This document shows, one piece after another, positions 54,551 to 64,000 of a stretch of 64,000 nt of DNA. The translations under genes and the position numbers were made by a program. Within the stretch, counting starts at the first letter, position 1. Each line of letters opens with the position of its first letter. The notes under the pieces were generated by a model, which worked only from the letters and a program-made list of their open reading frames with translations, was not told where the DNA came from and did not search any database. The DNA is from Trinickia symbiotica (GTDB lineage: Bacteria > Pseudomonadota > Gammaproteobacteria > Burkholderiales > Burkholderiaceae): contig NZ_PTIR01000023.1 of the NCBI RefSeq assembly GCF_002934455.1, forward strand, positions 1-64,000, given 5' to 3'.

Positions 54551-55675
54551 TTAAGCGGTGAACCGTTCCGCGCGGTACGGATCGAGCAGCTTCACGCGCA
54601 GACCGTCGATCATTTCGGTCACGATCAACTGTGAAAGAATCGCTCCCAAACTCACGCCGGCATTCGTCGTGATCGCCGCGATCCCAGGATTATCATCGCT
54701 GCGGCTGAACACCGGCAGACCATCAGCTGGGATCACGCGGCGCGTTTCGGTGACTTTTTCGACCTTCGCGCCTTTCAGCCCCGGGAGAATTGCGGCGGCA
54801 ACTTCGACGAGTTGCTCGGGATTGGGTGCACTCGGGTCGCCAACGGGTGAACCCGAGAAATGCTGCGCGATGACCACTCGCCCGTCGAAGCGCTGGATGG
54901 CATGCACGTGCGAGCCGAGCACGACTTTATCGAAGAGTGGGGGCAGCGGCGCGAGGTGAACGACACTGCCGACGCTATGAACAAGCGGCGCTTTCAGTCC
55001 AACCTGTTCGGCCAACTCCGGATTGGCGATCCCGCCCGCGAATACGACGATATCGGCCTCACGCTTGCCCTTGGCGCTCGTCACCGTATATCCCCCCGCA
55101 GTTCGTTGCAGACTCGCGAATGCATCGTTCGCACTGTAGGAGGCTCCGAGCGCAATCGCTTCGTCAAGCATCGCAGCGGTCATCTGCACCGGCGCCATCA
55201 TGCCTTCGTCCGGCGTGTAGGTGATGAATGTCTCGTCACCGGGATGCAGGGCCGGTTCGAGTTCGCGCGCCTCGGCGGCACTCACCTTGAACGTCGGACT
55301 CCCCCACCTCAGGCGGCGCTGCAGTTCCGCGTCGAGCTCCGTCGCTTGCTGAGTGCCTGGAATCGCCAGTTGCAGACACCCGCACCAGCGGATCGGCAGC
55401 TTCGCCTTCACCTCGTCCTGCAAATGGCGCCAACGCAGATGCGAGAGCCGATGAAGATTGAAATAGTCGCGTGCGCCGGCCTCGCTGAGCGTATCGGCAT
55501 TGCGAAACTTCGTCTGATTCGTGATCCAGGCGAATGATCCCGCCGTCGCGCCGCTCGCTCTCTCATTGCGGTCGAGCACGGTGACGCGCGCGCCGCGGCG
55601 CGAGAAATCGTAGGCAAGAATGGCGCCGATGATGCCTGCGCCGACAATCAGGACGCGGGGAGAAGATATCGTCAT
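54551..55675 (-). CDS. FAD-dependent oxidoreductase, DAO family
   Basis: A 374-residue flavoprotein. The dinucleotide-binding fold starts RVLIVGAGIIGAILAYDFSR, with a further conserved block SGATAGSFAW (near residues 42-51) and the C-terminal TNAGVSLGAILSQLI (near 336-350). It probably oxidises an amino acid or amine. Its ATG overlaps the stop codon of the MFS gene (ATGA), so the two are translated together; the MFS protein probably imports its substrate. Confidence 0.9.
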   Translation of the reverse strand: MTISSPRVLIVGAGIIGAILAYDFSRRGARVTVLDRNERASGATAGSFAWITNQTKFRNADTLSEAGARDYFNLHRLSHLRWRHLQDEVKAKLPIRWCGCLQLAIPGTQQATELDAELQRRLRWGSPTFKVSAAEARELEPALHPGDETFITYTPDEGMMAPVQMTAAMLDEAIALGASYSANDAFASLQRTAGGYTVTSAKGKREADIVVFAGGIANPELAEQVGLKAPLVHSVGSVVHLAPLPPLFDKVVLGSHVHAIQRFDGRVVIAQHFSGSPVGDPSAPNPEQLVEVAAAILPGLKGAKVEKVTETRRVIPADGLPVFSRSDDNPGIAAITTNAGVSLGAILSQLIVTEMIDGLRVKLLDPYRAERFTA

Positions 55676-57057
55676 GTTCGAACCTCGTTGTTGCTCACAG
55701 GAGAAAGCTTTTCGCGCGCTTGAGTCGGCTCCGAGTCCGCAAGCGGCAGATTGCATGTTTCCGGCGCCATCCGGTATGACACCAGCAAGCCCAGCGCAGC
55801 AATGCTGGCTGCGATCAGGAGCCCGTTCGCCGCGCCCCACTTCGCAATCGTGATCGGCAGCACGAATGTGCCGGCCGCCGCGCCGATGCGGCTCACCGAC
55901 ATCGCGAGGCCCATGCCGGTGGCACGAACGTCCGTCGGGAACACCTCATTGGGATAGACGAACTGCAGCGCCGAGCCGGCGGCTTCGGCGATTGTGAAAA
56001 CGATGAACAGCGCGATGGCGAAAACAGCCAGCGCCGAGAGCGGCGTGGCGAGCGCGAACAACGAGAGCGTTGCGATAGTGCCCGCCGCGATCAGCAGCGG
56101 CCGGCGGCCGATGCGATTGATCACGAGCATGCCGAGCGCGGTGCCGACGATCGCGAAGGAGATGATCACGAGCGTGCCGCTGAGCACATGCGTCACGCCT
56201 AGCGATTTCAGCAGCAGCGGCTGAAATGTCTTGATGGCGAATGACGGCGCAATCTGACAGGTCCAGAACACAGAGCAGAAAAACACCATCCGGCCGTAAC
56301 CGCGTGCAAACAAGTCCCGAAGGCTCGACAAGCCGAGCCCGGTGCGCGGCGCGCTCCGCGAAGTATGCGCAAGCAGGTGATCGAAGTCGGCCTGCCGCCC
56401 GAGATGTGTTTCGACGATCCGTCGCGCCTCGTCGATTCGTCCGACGGACACGAGCCAGCGCGGCGATTCGGGGATGTTCAGCCGAAGCACGAGGAAGATC
56501 GCGGATGGAATGGCCGCGCTGGCCAGCACGTAACGCCAGGTACTGCTATCGCCGGTATGGACGAACAGCCCGGTGGCAAGGCTCAGCGTGTAGCCGACCC
56601 ACAAGCAGAGCACGAGGCTCGACAGAACAGGCCCGCGCAGCCGCCTTGGCAAGAACTCGGAGGCAAGCGCCGTTGCGATCGGATAGTCGGCGCCGAGCGC
56701 GATCCCCATGACGAGGCGCAGCGCGAAGAGCGCCGTCGCACCCGTGACGAAAAGGTGCGCGATCGAGCAGAGGACAAACACCGCCAGATTGAGCACATAC
56801 ATCGATTGGCGCCCGAACCGGTCCGTCATCGGACCGAACACGATTCCACCGACGAACATACCAAGCAAGCTCGCCGCGCCGATCAGCCCCGCTTGGGCCG
56901 CGCTCAGATGTAAATCGCGCGCGATGAGCGGCAACGCTACAACGATGATCCCGAGCAAGTAACCGTCGCAAAACGGTCCGCCGGCGGCGACGAGCGCGAC
57001 GCGTCGATGAAAGCGACTGGTAGGCAATTCGTCGAGGCTGACACGTCTCTCTGTCAT
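55672..57057 (-). CDS. MFS transporter, metabolite:H+ symporter type
   Basis: A 461-residue transporter with 12 hydrophobic segments. Motif A-like FGPMTDRFGRQSM (about residues 74-86) and the PESPRWLVSVGRIDEARR block (about 191-208) place it in the sugar/aromatic-acid:H+ symporter branch. GGGAG precedes ATG 57057. It is the first gene of a two-gene operon with an FAD oxidoreductase and is divergent from a LysR regulator. Confidence 0.9.
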   Translation of the reverse strand: MTERRVSLDELPTSRFHRRVALVAAGGPFCDGYLLGIIVVALPLIARDLHLSAAQAGLIGAASLLGMFVGGIVFGPMTDRFGRQSMYVLNLAVFVLCSIAHLFVTGATALFALRLVMGIALGADYPIATALASEFLPRRLRGPVLSSLVLCLWVGYTLSLATGLFVHTGDSSTWRYVLASAAIPSAIFLVLRLNIPESPRWLVSVGRIDEARRIVETHLGRQADFDHLLAHTSRSAPRTGLGLSSLRDLFARGYGRMVFFCSVFWTCQIAPSFAIKTFQPLLLKSLGVTHVLSGTLVIISFAIVGTALGMLVINRIGRRPLLIAAGTIATLSLFALATPLSALAVFAIALFIVFTIAEAAGSALQFVYPNEVFPTDVRATGMGLAMSVSRIGAAAGTFVLPITIAKWGAANGLLIAASIAALGLLVSYRMAPETCNLPLADSEPTQAREKLSPVSNNEVRT

Positions 57058-57166
57058 GGTGGGGCTCCCGATGCTTACATGTGGGGTAGAGGCGGCTTCT
57101 TCTCATCCGCTTGCATCAAGGCTAGAGACGCGTTAAATATCGGTCAATGTCGTTCTTTATTTACGT

Positions 57167-57187
57167 CATATCGAAGGGATCGATATG
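57167..57187 (+). promoter_or_regulatory. Palindrome over the LysR start codon
   Basis: CATATCG (57167-57173), AAGGGAT, CGATATG (57181-57187) is a perfect seven-base inverted repeat. Its right arm ends with the ATG of the LysR gene and its loop holds the ribosome-binding site. It could be an autoregulatory operator or an RNA hairpin. Confidence 0.55.
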
Positions 57188-58063
57188 TTGTTCAGCGAAG
57201 AGATCAATACGTTTCTAGCGGTCGTGCGCACCGGAAGCCTGTTGCAAGCGGCGGAGATCGTATGCGCGACGCAGTCGACGGTTTCCTATCGCATTCAGGC
57301 GCTCGAACGACGGATCGGCCATTCGTTGCTGCTGCGGTCGCGCGGCTCGCGACGAATCGCGCTCACGCCGCATGGCGAGCGGTTCCTCGATATCGCCGAA
57401 CGGTGGAAGCGCCTCGAGATGGAGGCCGAGCAGTTGAAAATGGAAAGCGATCGCTATCTGGCGATTGGCGCTGTCGATGCCGTTGCGATCCACGTGCTGC
57501 CGCCGTTCGTGGCCGAACTATCGCGCGAAGATCCGCCGATCCGCCTGCACCTGGAAAGCGGGCGGTACTGGCAGCTGGCAAACAGAGTCGCATCGGGACA
57601 CCTCAACGCCGCATTTACTTTGTCGCCCGCCGACCATGCCGATCTCGTATCGACTCGAATTCGAAGCTACGCCATGCGGATCGCCTACATGCCGCAAAAC
57701 GGAGAGCAGGAGATCGAGGAGTGCGCCGATTTGACGAGCTTTGATTACTCGCGCGAGGTCTACCTGCCCTGGTCGGGGCAGTTCGATTTGTGGCGCACGA
57801 AGCGCGGGCTGCTCAGGCCGCTGAACTCGGCCGATAAGAGCCATTTACTTGCGCCGTTGCTCAAGCGTCCGGGCGCGTGGGCGCTGGTGCCGTCGTTCAT
57901 GGTGGAGGCGTTGCGCGCGCAGACGGGTTGCTCGATCCACCGACTCGCGCATCAGCCCCCGCCTGACATTGCGCTATACAGGATCTCGCGCAGGCACGAT
58001 AGTACGTTCGCCGAGCGCGATTCGGAGGCTGTGGAGCGGGCGCTAAGAGCGTTGCAAGCTTAG
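57185..58063 (+). CDS. LysR-family transcriptional regulator
   Basis: A 292-residue LysR regulator with winged helix in residues 1-60 (EINTFLAVVRTGSLLQAAEI, then STVSYRIQALERRIGHSLLL) followed by a substrate-binding domain. AAGGGA precedes the ATG. It is divergent from the MFS/FAD-oxidoreductase operon and probably regulates it. Confidence 0.92.
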   Translation: MLFSEEINTFLAVVRTGSLLQAAEIVCATQSTVSYRIQALERRIGHSLLLRSRGSRRIALTPHGERFLDIAERWKRLEMEAEQLKMESDRYLAIGAVDAVAIHVLPPFVAELSREDPPIRLHLESGRYWQLANRVASGHLNAAFTLSPADHADLVSTRIRSYAMRIAYMPQNGEQEIEECADLTSFDYSREVYLPWSGQFDLWRTKRGLLRPLNSADKSHLLAPLLKRPGAWALVPSFMVEALRAQTGCSIHRLAHQPPPDIALYRISRRHDSTFAERDSEAVERALRALQA

Positions 58064-58091
58064 GCAGGACTTCGCGTGGAGGGAAATCGCG

Positions 58092-58394
58092 ATGGAATCC
58101 AGCGAGAGCATGCTTGAGACCCGACTCGTGCGCGTACGCGGAACGGTGCAAGGTATGGGGTATCGGGATGCGTGCGTCGAGCACGCAAGGGCGTTGGGCA
58201 TCAGCGGATGGGTGCGCAATCGGATGGACGGATCGGTCGAGGCGATGTTGCAAGGATCGACCGAGCAGGTTGCCGAGATGTGCGAGTGGCTGGAGGACGG
58301 GATGCCGACCGCTTTGGTCGAGGAAATGGAGATTGCCGACATCGCGCCGCCGTTTCCGCGCTTCAACGGGTTCGAGCAGCTACCCACGGTTTGA
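58092..58394 (+). CDS. acyP: Acylphosphatase
   Basis: A 100-residue enzyme hydrolysing acyl phosphates. The signature GTVQGMGYRDACVEHARALG holds the phosphate-binding Arg25, and Asn43 lies in SGWVRNRMDGSVE. Length and both catalytic residues fit the family. It follows the LysR gene after 28 bases, but a shared function is unlikely. Confidence 0.95.
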   Translation: MESSESMLETRLVRVRGTVQGMGYRDACVEHARALGISGWVRNRMDGSVEAMLQGSTEQVAEMCEWLEDGMPTALVEEMEIADIAPPFPRFNGFEQLPTV

Positions 58395-58439
58395 GGCGCG
58401 GCGCGTCAGTGCCGCTGCCGCGCTTGTCGGAACCAGGCG

Positions 58440-58796
58440 CTAGATCACCCACTTGCCGCTGCGCATAGCGTCTTCCAACATCCCCAGCGTGAGTTGCCAC
58501 CCGCCTAGCGTTTCTCGAGCCCGCTTGCTGAACGGCACTTTGAGCAGCGTGACAAAGAAGTCCTTCCGATTGAGTTCACTGGCCGGATAATAGTGCCCAA
58601 GGTCGAAAGCGGACATGTCGACGTCGAACGCAGTAGCCCATTCGCGCAGTACCTGCTCAATCTCGTCCGGCTCCATGTCCAGGTCGTGGTAAAGATCGGT
58701 ATTCCTCGTAAGCCGGTTCTCGCCAAAGATCGGTTTCGCAAGCCTTGGCTCGAAGAATCTCACGAGCTGTACCCATGTCTCGTTTGATTCGGGCAT
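58440..58796 (-). CDS. DUF1493-family protein
   Basis: A 118-residue cytoplasmic protein, acidic in the N-terminal half, matching what I know as DUF1493 (STM2900 type), with the block TDLYHDLDMEPDEIEQVL (about residues 33-50). Its ATG directly follows the stop of the upstream STM2901-type gene (TAA-ATG), so its translation probably depends on that gene. The function is unknown; carrier-protein-like folding has been suggested for similar sequences. Confidence 0.82.
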   Translation of the reverse strand: MPESNETWVQLVRFFEPRLAKPIFGENRLTRNTDLYHDLDMEPDEIEQVLREWATAFDVDMSAFDLGHYYPASELNRKDFFVTLLKVPFSKRARETLGGWQLTLGMLEDAMRSGKWVI

Positions 58797-59227
58797 TTAC
58801 AGTCTATCCTCCGGCTTCACCATCCGGTTGTACGCGTTGACAGAACGGAAAATGATCATTGACGCGTCGGAGGCAAATACCACCCAGCCTACCCCCGGTA
58901 TCGCGCGCCCGACAAAGACGCCGAGGTTGCCGGTGAACTTGAGTCGCAGCGTCACCAAGCTAGTGAACGATGTAACGGTGGGCAGCACTTTTCGCTTGAT
59001 CTCGTATGGAAGGAGCCTTCGCGAGACGACCGAGGCGATTGACGTGCCCTTGACTGCGCCGTTGAATTTTCCCCTCGTCGGTATAAAACGCTGCCCAAGC
59101 AAATCATCGAGACGCTGACAAGGTCCTCGATGCCGGTTTGCTTGCAAGTTTCGTCGAGCACGACGAGGAAGAACAGCTCGGCGGGCGTCAGCCCCTCGGG
59201 TATGCCATATCGATAAGTGTTGCTCAC
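58797..59227 (-). pseudogene. STM2901-family gene with a frameshift
   Basis: From ATG 59227 the frame reads MSNTYRYGIPEGLTPAELFF and on through ETCKQTGIEDLVSVSMICLG, then loses sense. The rest of the family sequence (RFIPTRGKFNGAVKGTSIAS ... GRAIPGVGWVVFASDASMI ... NRMVKPEDRL) continues in another frame to the stop at 58797. The break lies near 59091-59096; adding one base (GGCAG to GGCCAG) restores an intact protein of about 143 residues. It is either a pseudogene or a sequencing error. The break also affects DUF1493, coupled directly behind. STM2901/DUF1493 pairs are known from Salmonella. Confidence 0.8.
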
Positions 59228-59357
59228 TCGGCCCTCTCTTTTGTCTAACTTTTGAGCCGAGGATAGCCGACACGCGCGCAGCGATCAAGAACACCGCGTC
59301 CTTACGCCGCTTCGGCCGACCCTCGAGCCGCCCTCGAGAGTCGCCGCGATCAGACCG

Positions 59358-61520
59358 CTACTGCAAAGACGCCCATGTCGTCCCGAAAATGCTCGATTGA
59401 TCGATCCCGGGGAAGTCGACGAACGCTTTGCTGCAATCGAGCACGCTGCTCGTCGGCAGGTTCTCCTGCACTGTGCCGTTGACGACGACGCGGTTCGCCG
59501 TCGATGCGGCAATAGGCAGATTCACATGCTGGACCGTCAGATTGGCGTCGGACGAGATCAGCGAGATCCCCGTCGGCGTATCCGCCACCACGTTCGTCAG
59601 CGACATCACGAGCGGAAAGGCCGGCTCTCCGAAGCCGCCCGTGTTGGCCTCGAACCCCTGCAGCTTCACACCGGCATTGCCCATGATCACGACGTTGTTG
59701 AGCGAGATGTCATGGAAGTTCGGATACAGCGGACCGGTCGACGGCACGGCCTTCGTGCTGTAGTACGGCGTGAACAACAACGCGTTCGTCGCATCCTGGA
59801 TGCAGATGTTCGAGTACTGGATGTGGCTGACCTCGCCGCCGCGCGCATAGTCTGACTTGATACGCAGCCCTTCCTCGGAATTCCAGAACGAATTGTCGAA
59901 GACCTGCACGTTCGTGACGCCCGCATTCGTTTCGCTGCCGATCGAAATCCCATGCCCCCAATAGATGTGGTTGTGGGCAATGACGACGCCCCACTTGCGA
60001 TCGGATCTCACGTCGCGGTTGCCGTCGATGCCGAACAGCCCCGAGCCGGCCGGCGACGGATTGGCGCTCCCCTTGAGCGCGATATCGTCGTCGCCCGTGC
60101 TCACGTAGTTGTACGCGAACACGAAGTTCTTTAGATAACCGTCGAAAGAGATGGGACTCGCGGACGTCGTCGTGCTGCCCGTCGATAGCGTCGCCGAGAT
60201 GGCCTTCGATGCCGAGCCCGGATCGAACGCGTCGGTGTTCTTGACGTTGTCGCGATTGAAGGTCTGCCCCGTATAAAGCGGGTTGCCATTGCCTGCGGGA
60301 TTCGCGAACGCGGCGAGGTTCGGCGTCTGCACCTTCACGCCCCATATGGTCAAACCGTCGACGCCGCTCGGCACCACATGGAAATTCGGGCTGTTGCTCA
60401 GCGTGATTCGATAGAGCGACAGGTTCTTCGCGTAGTTGAACACCATCAGACGGAAGTTCGACTGCGAGCCGACGCCGGTCGTGCCGTTGTCGACCATGTT
60501 GCCGAGATAGGCAAGGTCCCACCACGTCATGTTGCGCGCCGGCGACTTTGAATCGACGACCGTGCCGCCGTCATCGCAAGCGGTGCCGTCGGCTGCAACG
60601 GTGCCGGTCTTGTAGGCCGCGTAAGTGTTCGAGCACGTCAGATCGACTTTCATCAACGGATACTTCGCATCGGACGTGACGATCTCCGCATAGCCGCGTC
60701 CGTCGATGCGCCCGTCGCCGACCACGGCGGAGTTCACGAGGTTTGTTCCGGTAATCAGCGCCAGGCAGTTGGACGAACTGCCGGCCTTCGTCGCGCTGAC
60801 GGCGGTATTGCCGCAATACGGCCCCGCCACGTTCGGCGAATAAGCCTTGACGTCGCGCGATGCGTAGAGCGTAGCGCCCTTGTCGATCCATAGCGTCACG
60901 CCAGACGGCAGCGTCAACGGACCGCTGATGAAACTGTTGCCCGGCCCCGTGCTGCTCACGACGAGCCGTACGGCGAACTTGGTGGCGCGGTACTTGGATT
61001 TGGCCAGCTCGTCACCCGACGCGCCGGAGATGTTGACGTTAGGAACCGCGGCCGCCACCTCGGAAGCGGTCGCGGCGGCGTCGGCAGCCGCGATCGTTGT
61101 GCCAACTTGGGCATCGACGGATGCCCCGCAAGCATCGAGTGCCGCCTGTATACGAGCTTGGTCCGGATTCGCGGTGGCTGTGGAGACCGCCTTGCCCACG
61201 CCCACGATAGAAGGATCCGCTTCCGGCGGCAGCGAGCCGTCCGGCCGGCTCACGAGCGAATTGCTCGCTTCGAGCGTGCTGCAAACTTGCGCATCGGTCG
61301 GCAGCGTCGGTTCTGCCGGCAAGTTTGCATCGAACGTCGTCGTGCCGACTTGGAAGACGCTGTTGACCGTCGGTGTCGCGGCGGCTGCGATCGGCGCGTC
61401 GTCGCTGCCGCCGCATGCGGCCAACGTCGTGGCGGCGGCCAATAGCGCCGCGAACAGGCCAAGGGGCCTCGATCTTCTCTTCAAAGCGGGAAAGCGGGAT
61501 GTCATGACGCGTGTCTCCAT
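59358..61520 (-). CDS. GH28-family lipoprotein, polygalacturonase-like
   Basis: A 720-residue lipoprotein (lipobox LAAC near residue 33, then GGSDD). Residues about 170-720 form a right-handed beta-helix with all four GH28 catalytic signatures: NTDAFDP (near 430), DDDIALKG (near 480), WGHGISIGSE (near 521) and GLRIKSD (near 553). GH28 enzymes hydrolyse galacturonan in pectin. The 150 residues after the anchor are an Ala/Thr-rich linker. Starts at 61520 or 61505 are possible; both have purine-rich sites. It is divergent from a TRAP transporter, suggesting degradation plus uptake of pectin fragments. Confidence 0.9.
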   Translation of the reverse strand: METRVMTSRFPALKRRSRPLGLFAALLAAATTLAACGGSDDAPIAAAATPTVNSVFQVGTTTFDANLPAEPTLPTDAQVCSTLEASNSLVSRPDGSLPPEADPSIVGVGKAVSTATANPDQARIQAALDACGASVDAQVGTTIAAADAAATASEVAAAVPNVNISGASGDELAKSKYRATKFAVRLVVSSTGPGNSFISGPLTLPSGVTLWIDKGATLYASRDVKAYSPNVAGPYCGNTAVSATKAGSSSNCLALITGTNLVNSAVVGDGRIDGRGYAEIVTSDAKYPLMKVDLTCSNTYAAYKTGTVAADGTACDDGGTVVDSKSPARNMTWWDLAYLGNMVDNGTTGVGSQSNFRLMVFNYAKNLSLYRITLSNSPNFHVVPSGVDGLTIWGVKVQTPNLAAFANPAGNGNPLYTGQTFNRDNVKNTDAFDPGSASKAISATLSTGSTTTSASPISFDGYLKNFVFAYNYVSTGDDDIALKGSANPSPAGSGLFGIDGNRDVRSDRKWGVVIAHNHIYWGHGISIGSETNAGVTNVQVFDNSFWNSEEGLRIKSDYARGGEVSHIQYSNICIQDATNALLFTPYYSTKAVPSTGPLYPNFHDISLNNVVIMGNAGVKLQGFEANTGGFGEPAFPLVMSLTNVVADTPTGISLISSDANLTVQHVNLPIAASTANRVVVNGTVQENLPTSSVLDCSKAFVDFPGIDQSSIFGTTWASLQ

Positions 61521-62945
<1,425 letters not shown>

Positions 62946-63039
62946 CGACGCGCGACGCGCGTTCATCAGGCAACGCCCGCACGTCCTCCGGCCGATGGCC
63001 GGCGGCGAGGCGGGCGGTATTCGTTGAAGGACCGAAGTC

Positions 63040-63519
63040 ATGAAGCTCCTCAAGCGCTCGAACGATGCGCTCTTTCGGGCGCTCGCCATCGTTGCGTCCG
63101 TCTGTCTCATCGCACTCACCGTGCTCGTGTTCTACGGCGTCGTGATGCGTTACGTCTTCGATAACGCGCCCGATTTTGTCGAGCCCATCGCACTGCTGCT
63201 CGTCGTCACGATCGCGATGTTCGGCGCCGCGTTGAAAGTTCGCGACGGCGGCCACATCGGCCTCGATTCGTTCGTGCAGCGCTTATCGCCGAAGGCTCGC
63301 ACGGTAGCGATCGCATTCCAGCACCTGTGCCTGATCGGATTCGCCATCGCGATCATCGTCGGATGCGGGAGCATGGCGAGCACGACGATGGAAGACCGTA
63401 TTCCGATTCTCGGGTTGCCCGAGGGACTGCGCTACATGATCGCGCTTCCGGCCGGCATCGCGATGATCCTTTTCTCGCTCGAGCACTTGCTTGCGCTCCG
63501 TAGTCACGAACACCGTTAA
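63040..63519 (+). CDS. TRAP transporter small membrane subunit, DctQ family
   Basis: A 159-residue membrane protein with four hydrophobic segments, the DctQ layout, including the block RYVFDNAPDFVEPIALLLVV after helix 1. AAGGA precedes the ATG. It joins the large DctM subunit to form the permease. Confidence 0.92.
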   Translation: MKLLKRSNDALFRALAIVASVCLIALTVLVFYGVVMRYVFDNAPDFVEPIALLLVVTIAMFGAALKVRDGGHIGLDSFVQRLSPKARTVAIAFQHLCLIGFAIAIIVGCGSMASTTMEDRIPILGLPEGLRYMIALPAGIAMILFSLEHLLALRSHEHR

Positions 63520-63524
63520 AAGTC

Positions 63525-64000
63525 ATGGAACTTGCGATCCTCGCTGGCAGTTTTCTGCTGTTTCTCGTCCTCGGCGTGCCCGTCTCGTTCGCGCTCGGGC
63601 TTTCGTGCGTGGCCACCTATTTCGCCGAAGGCCTGCCGATTGCGACCGCGATGCAGTCGATGGTCTCGGGAATGAATGCCTTCTCGTTCCTCGCCGTGCC
63701 GTTCTTTATTTTCTCGGGCGAGCTGATGTTGCACGGCGGCATTGCCGACCGCATCCTGCGGTTCGCGCAGGCCGCCGTCGGCCACTTCCGCGGCGGTCTC
63801 GGCATGGCGAATGTCGTCGCTTGCACGCTCTTCGGCGGCGTTTCGGGCTCGCCGACGGCCGACACGTCGGCGATGGGCGGTGTGGTCATTCCGTTGATGA
63901 AGCGCGAAGGCTATAGCGCGGCGTATGCGGTCAACGTGACGACGCACGCGTCCTTGGCCGGCGCGCTGATGCCGACGTCAACGAACATGATCATCTATGC
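63525..64000 (+). CDS. TRAP transporter large permease, DctM family (cut by window end)
   Basis: The frame starts MELAILAGSFLLFLVLGVPV at ATG 63525, five bases after dctQ, and stays open to the window end (158 codons of an expected 425-430). Typical blocks are AVPFFIFSGELMLHGGIADR and LFGGVSGSPTADTSAMG. It is the substrate-translocating, sodium-driven subunit. Confidence 0.93.
   Translation, partial: MELAILAGSFLLFLVLGVPVSFALGLSCVATYFAEGLPIATAMQSMVSGMNAFSFLAVPFFIFSGELMLHGGIADRILRFAQAAVGHFRGGLGMANVVACTLFGGVSGSPTADTSAMGGVVIPLMKREGYSAAYAVNVTTHASLAGALMPTSTNMIIY

Overview
The window looks like a high-GC (about 63-65%) chromosome segment from a Burkholderiaceae beta-proteobacterium, most likely Paraburkholderia, Trinickia, Caballeronia or Burkholderia. 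The reasons are the paaABCDE operon with a TetR repressor gene behind it and a PaaR-type palindrome in front, a fused indolepyruvate:ferredoxin oxidoreductase, a MaeB-pyrE pair, a recCBD cluster, tandem lipoproteins of a Burkholderia-type family (DUF2957-like), and an rRNA-type promoter at the left edge. No species can be assigned from sequence alone. No rRNA or tRNA gene, insertion sequence, phage or CRISPR array was found.

Layout. 1-300: leader and promoter of a leftward, probably ribosomal, operon. 0.3-4.4 kb: secreted SGNH hydrolase (-), then three small exported proteins ending in a lytic transglycosylase, then an alpha/beta hydrolase. 4.4-16.2 kb: an aromatic-catabolism block with paaABCDE-paaR, a GNAT protein, an Lrp regulator divergent from HPPD, a short secreted peptide gene (-) at 12.0-12.2 kb, and the 1195-residue indolepyruvate oxidoreductase closed by a strong terminator. 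16.3-22.2 kb: maeB (-), pyrE, a NarL-type response regulator (-), a periplasmic PEBP protein and argC. 22.2-26.5 kb: two paralogous lipoproteins plus an OmpW porin. 26.8-31.7 kb: receiver-only protein (-), LysR/MFS divergent pair, a beta-hydroxyacid dehydrogenase (-) and a ubiquitin-like/Mut7-C protein.

31.7-44.2 kb: a divergent NRAMP protein with a long leader, class I aldolase (-), a large hybrid histidine kinase (-), a DMT exporter (-) beside an AraC regulator, a canonical MntH, and small genes. 44.2-53.9 kb: recC-recB-recD on the minus strand. 54.2-59.3 kb: orphan HigA-like antitoxin, an FAD oxidoreductase/MFS operon divergent from a LysR gene, acylphosphatase, and a DUF1493/STM2901-type pair whose upstream member carries a frameshift. 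59.3-64.0 kb: a GH28 pectinase-like lipoprotein (-) divergent from a DctPQM-type TRAP transporter that runs off the right end.

How genes work together: PaaABCDE oxidises phenylacetyl-CoA, HPPD opens the tyrosine/homogentisate route, and the indolepyruvate oxidoreductase converts aryl-pyruvates to acyl-CoAs, so the left quarter handles aromatic amino-acid carbon. RecBCD is complete. The GH28/TRAP pair fits uptake of pectin-derived uronates. The two NRAMP proteins differ at the metal-binding residues, which suggests different metals.
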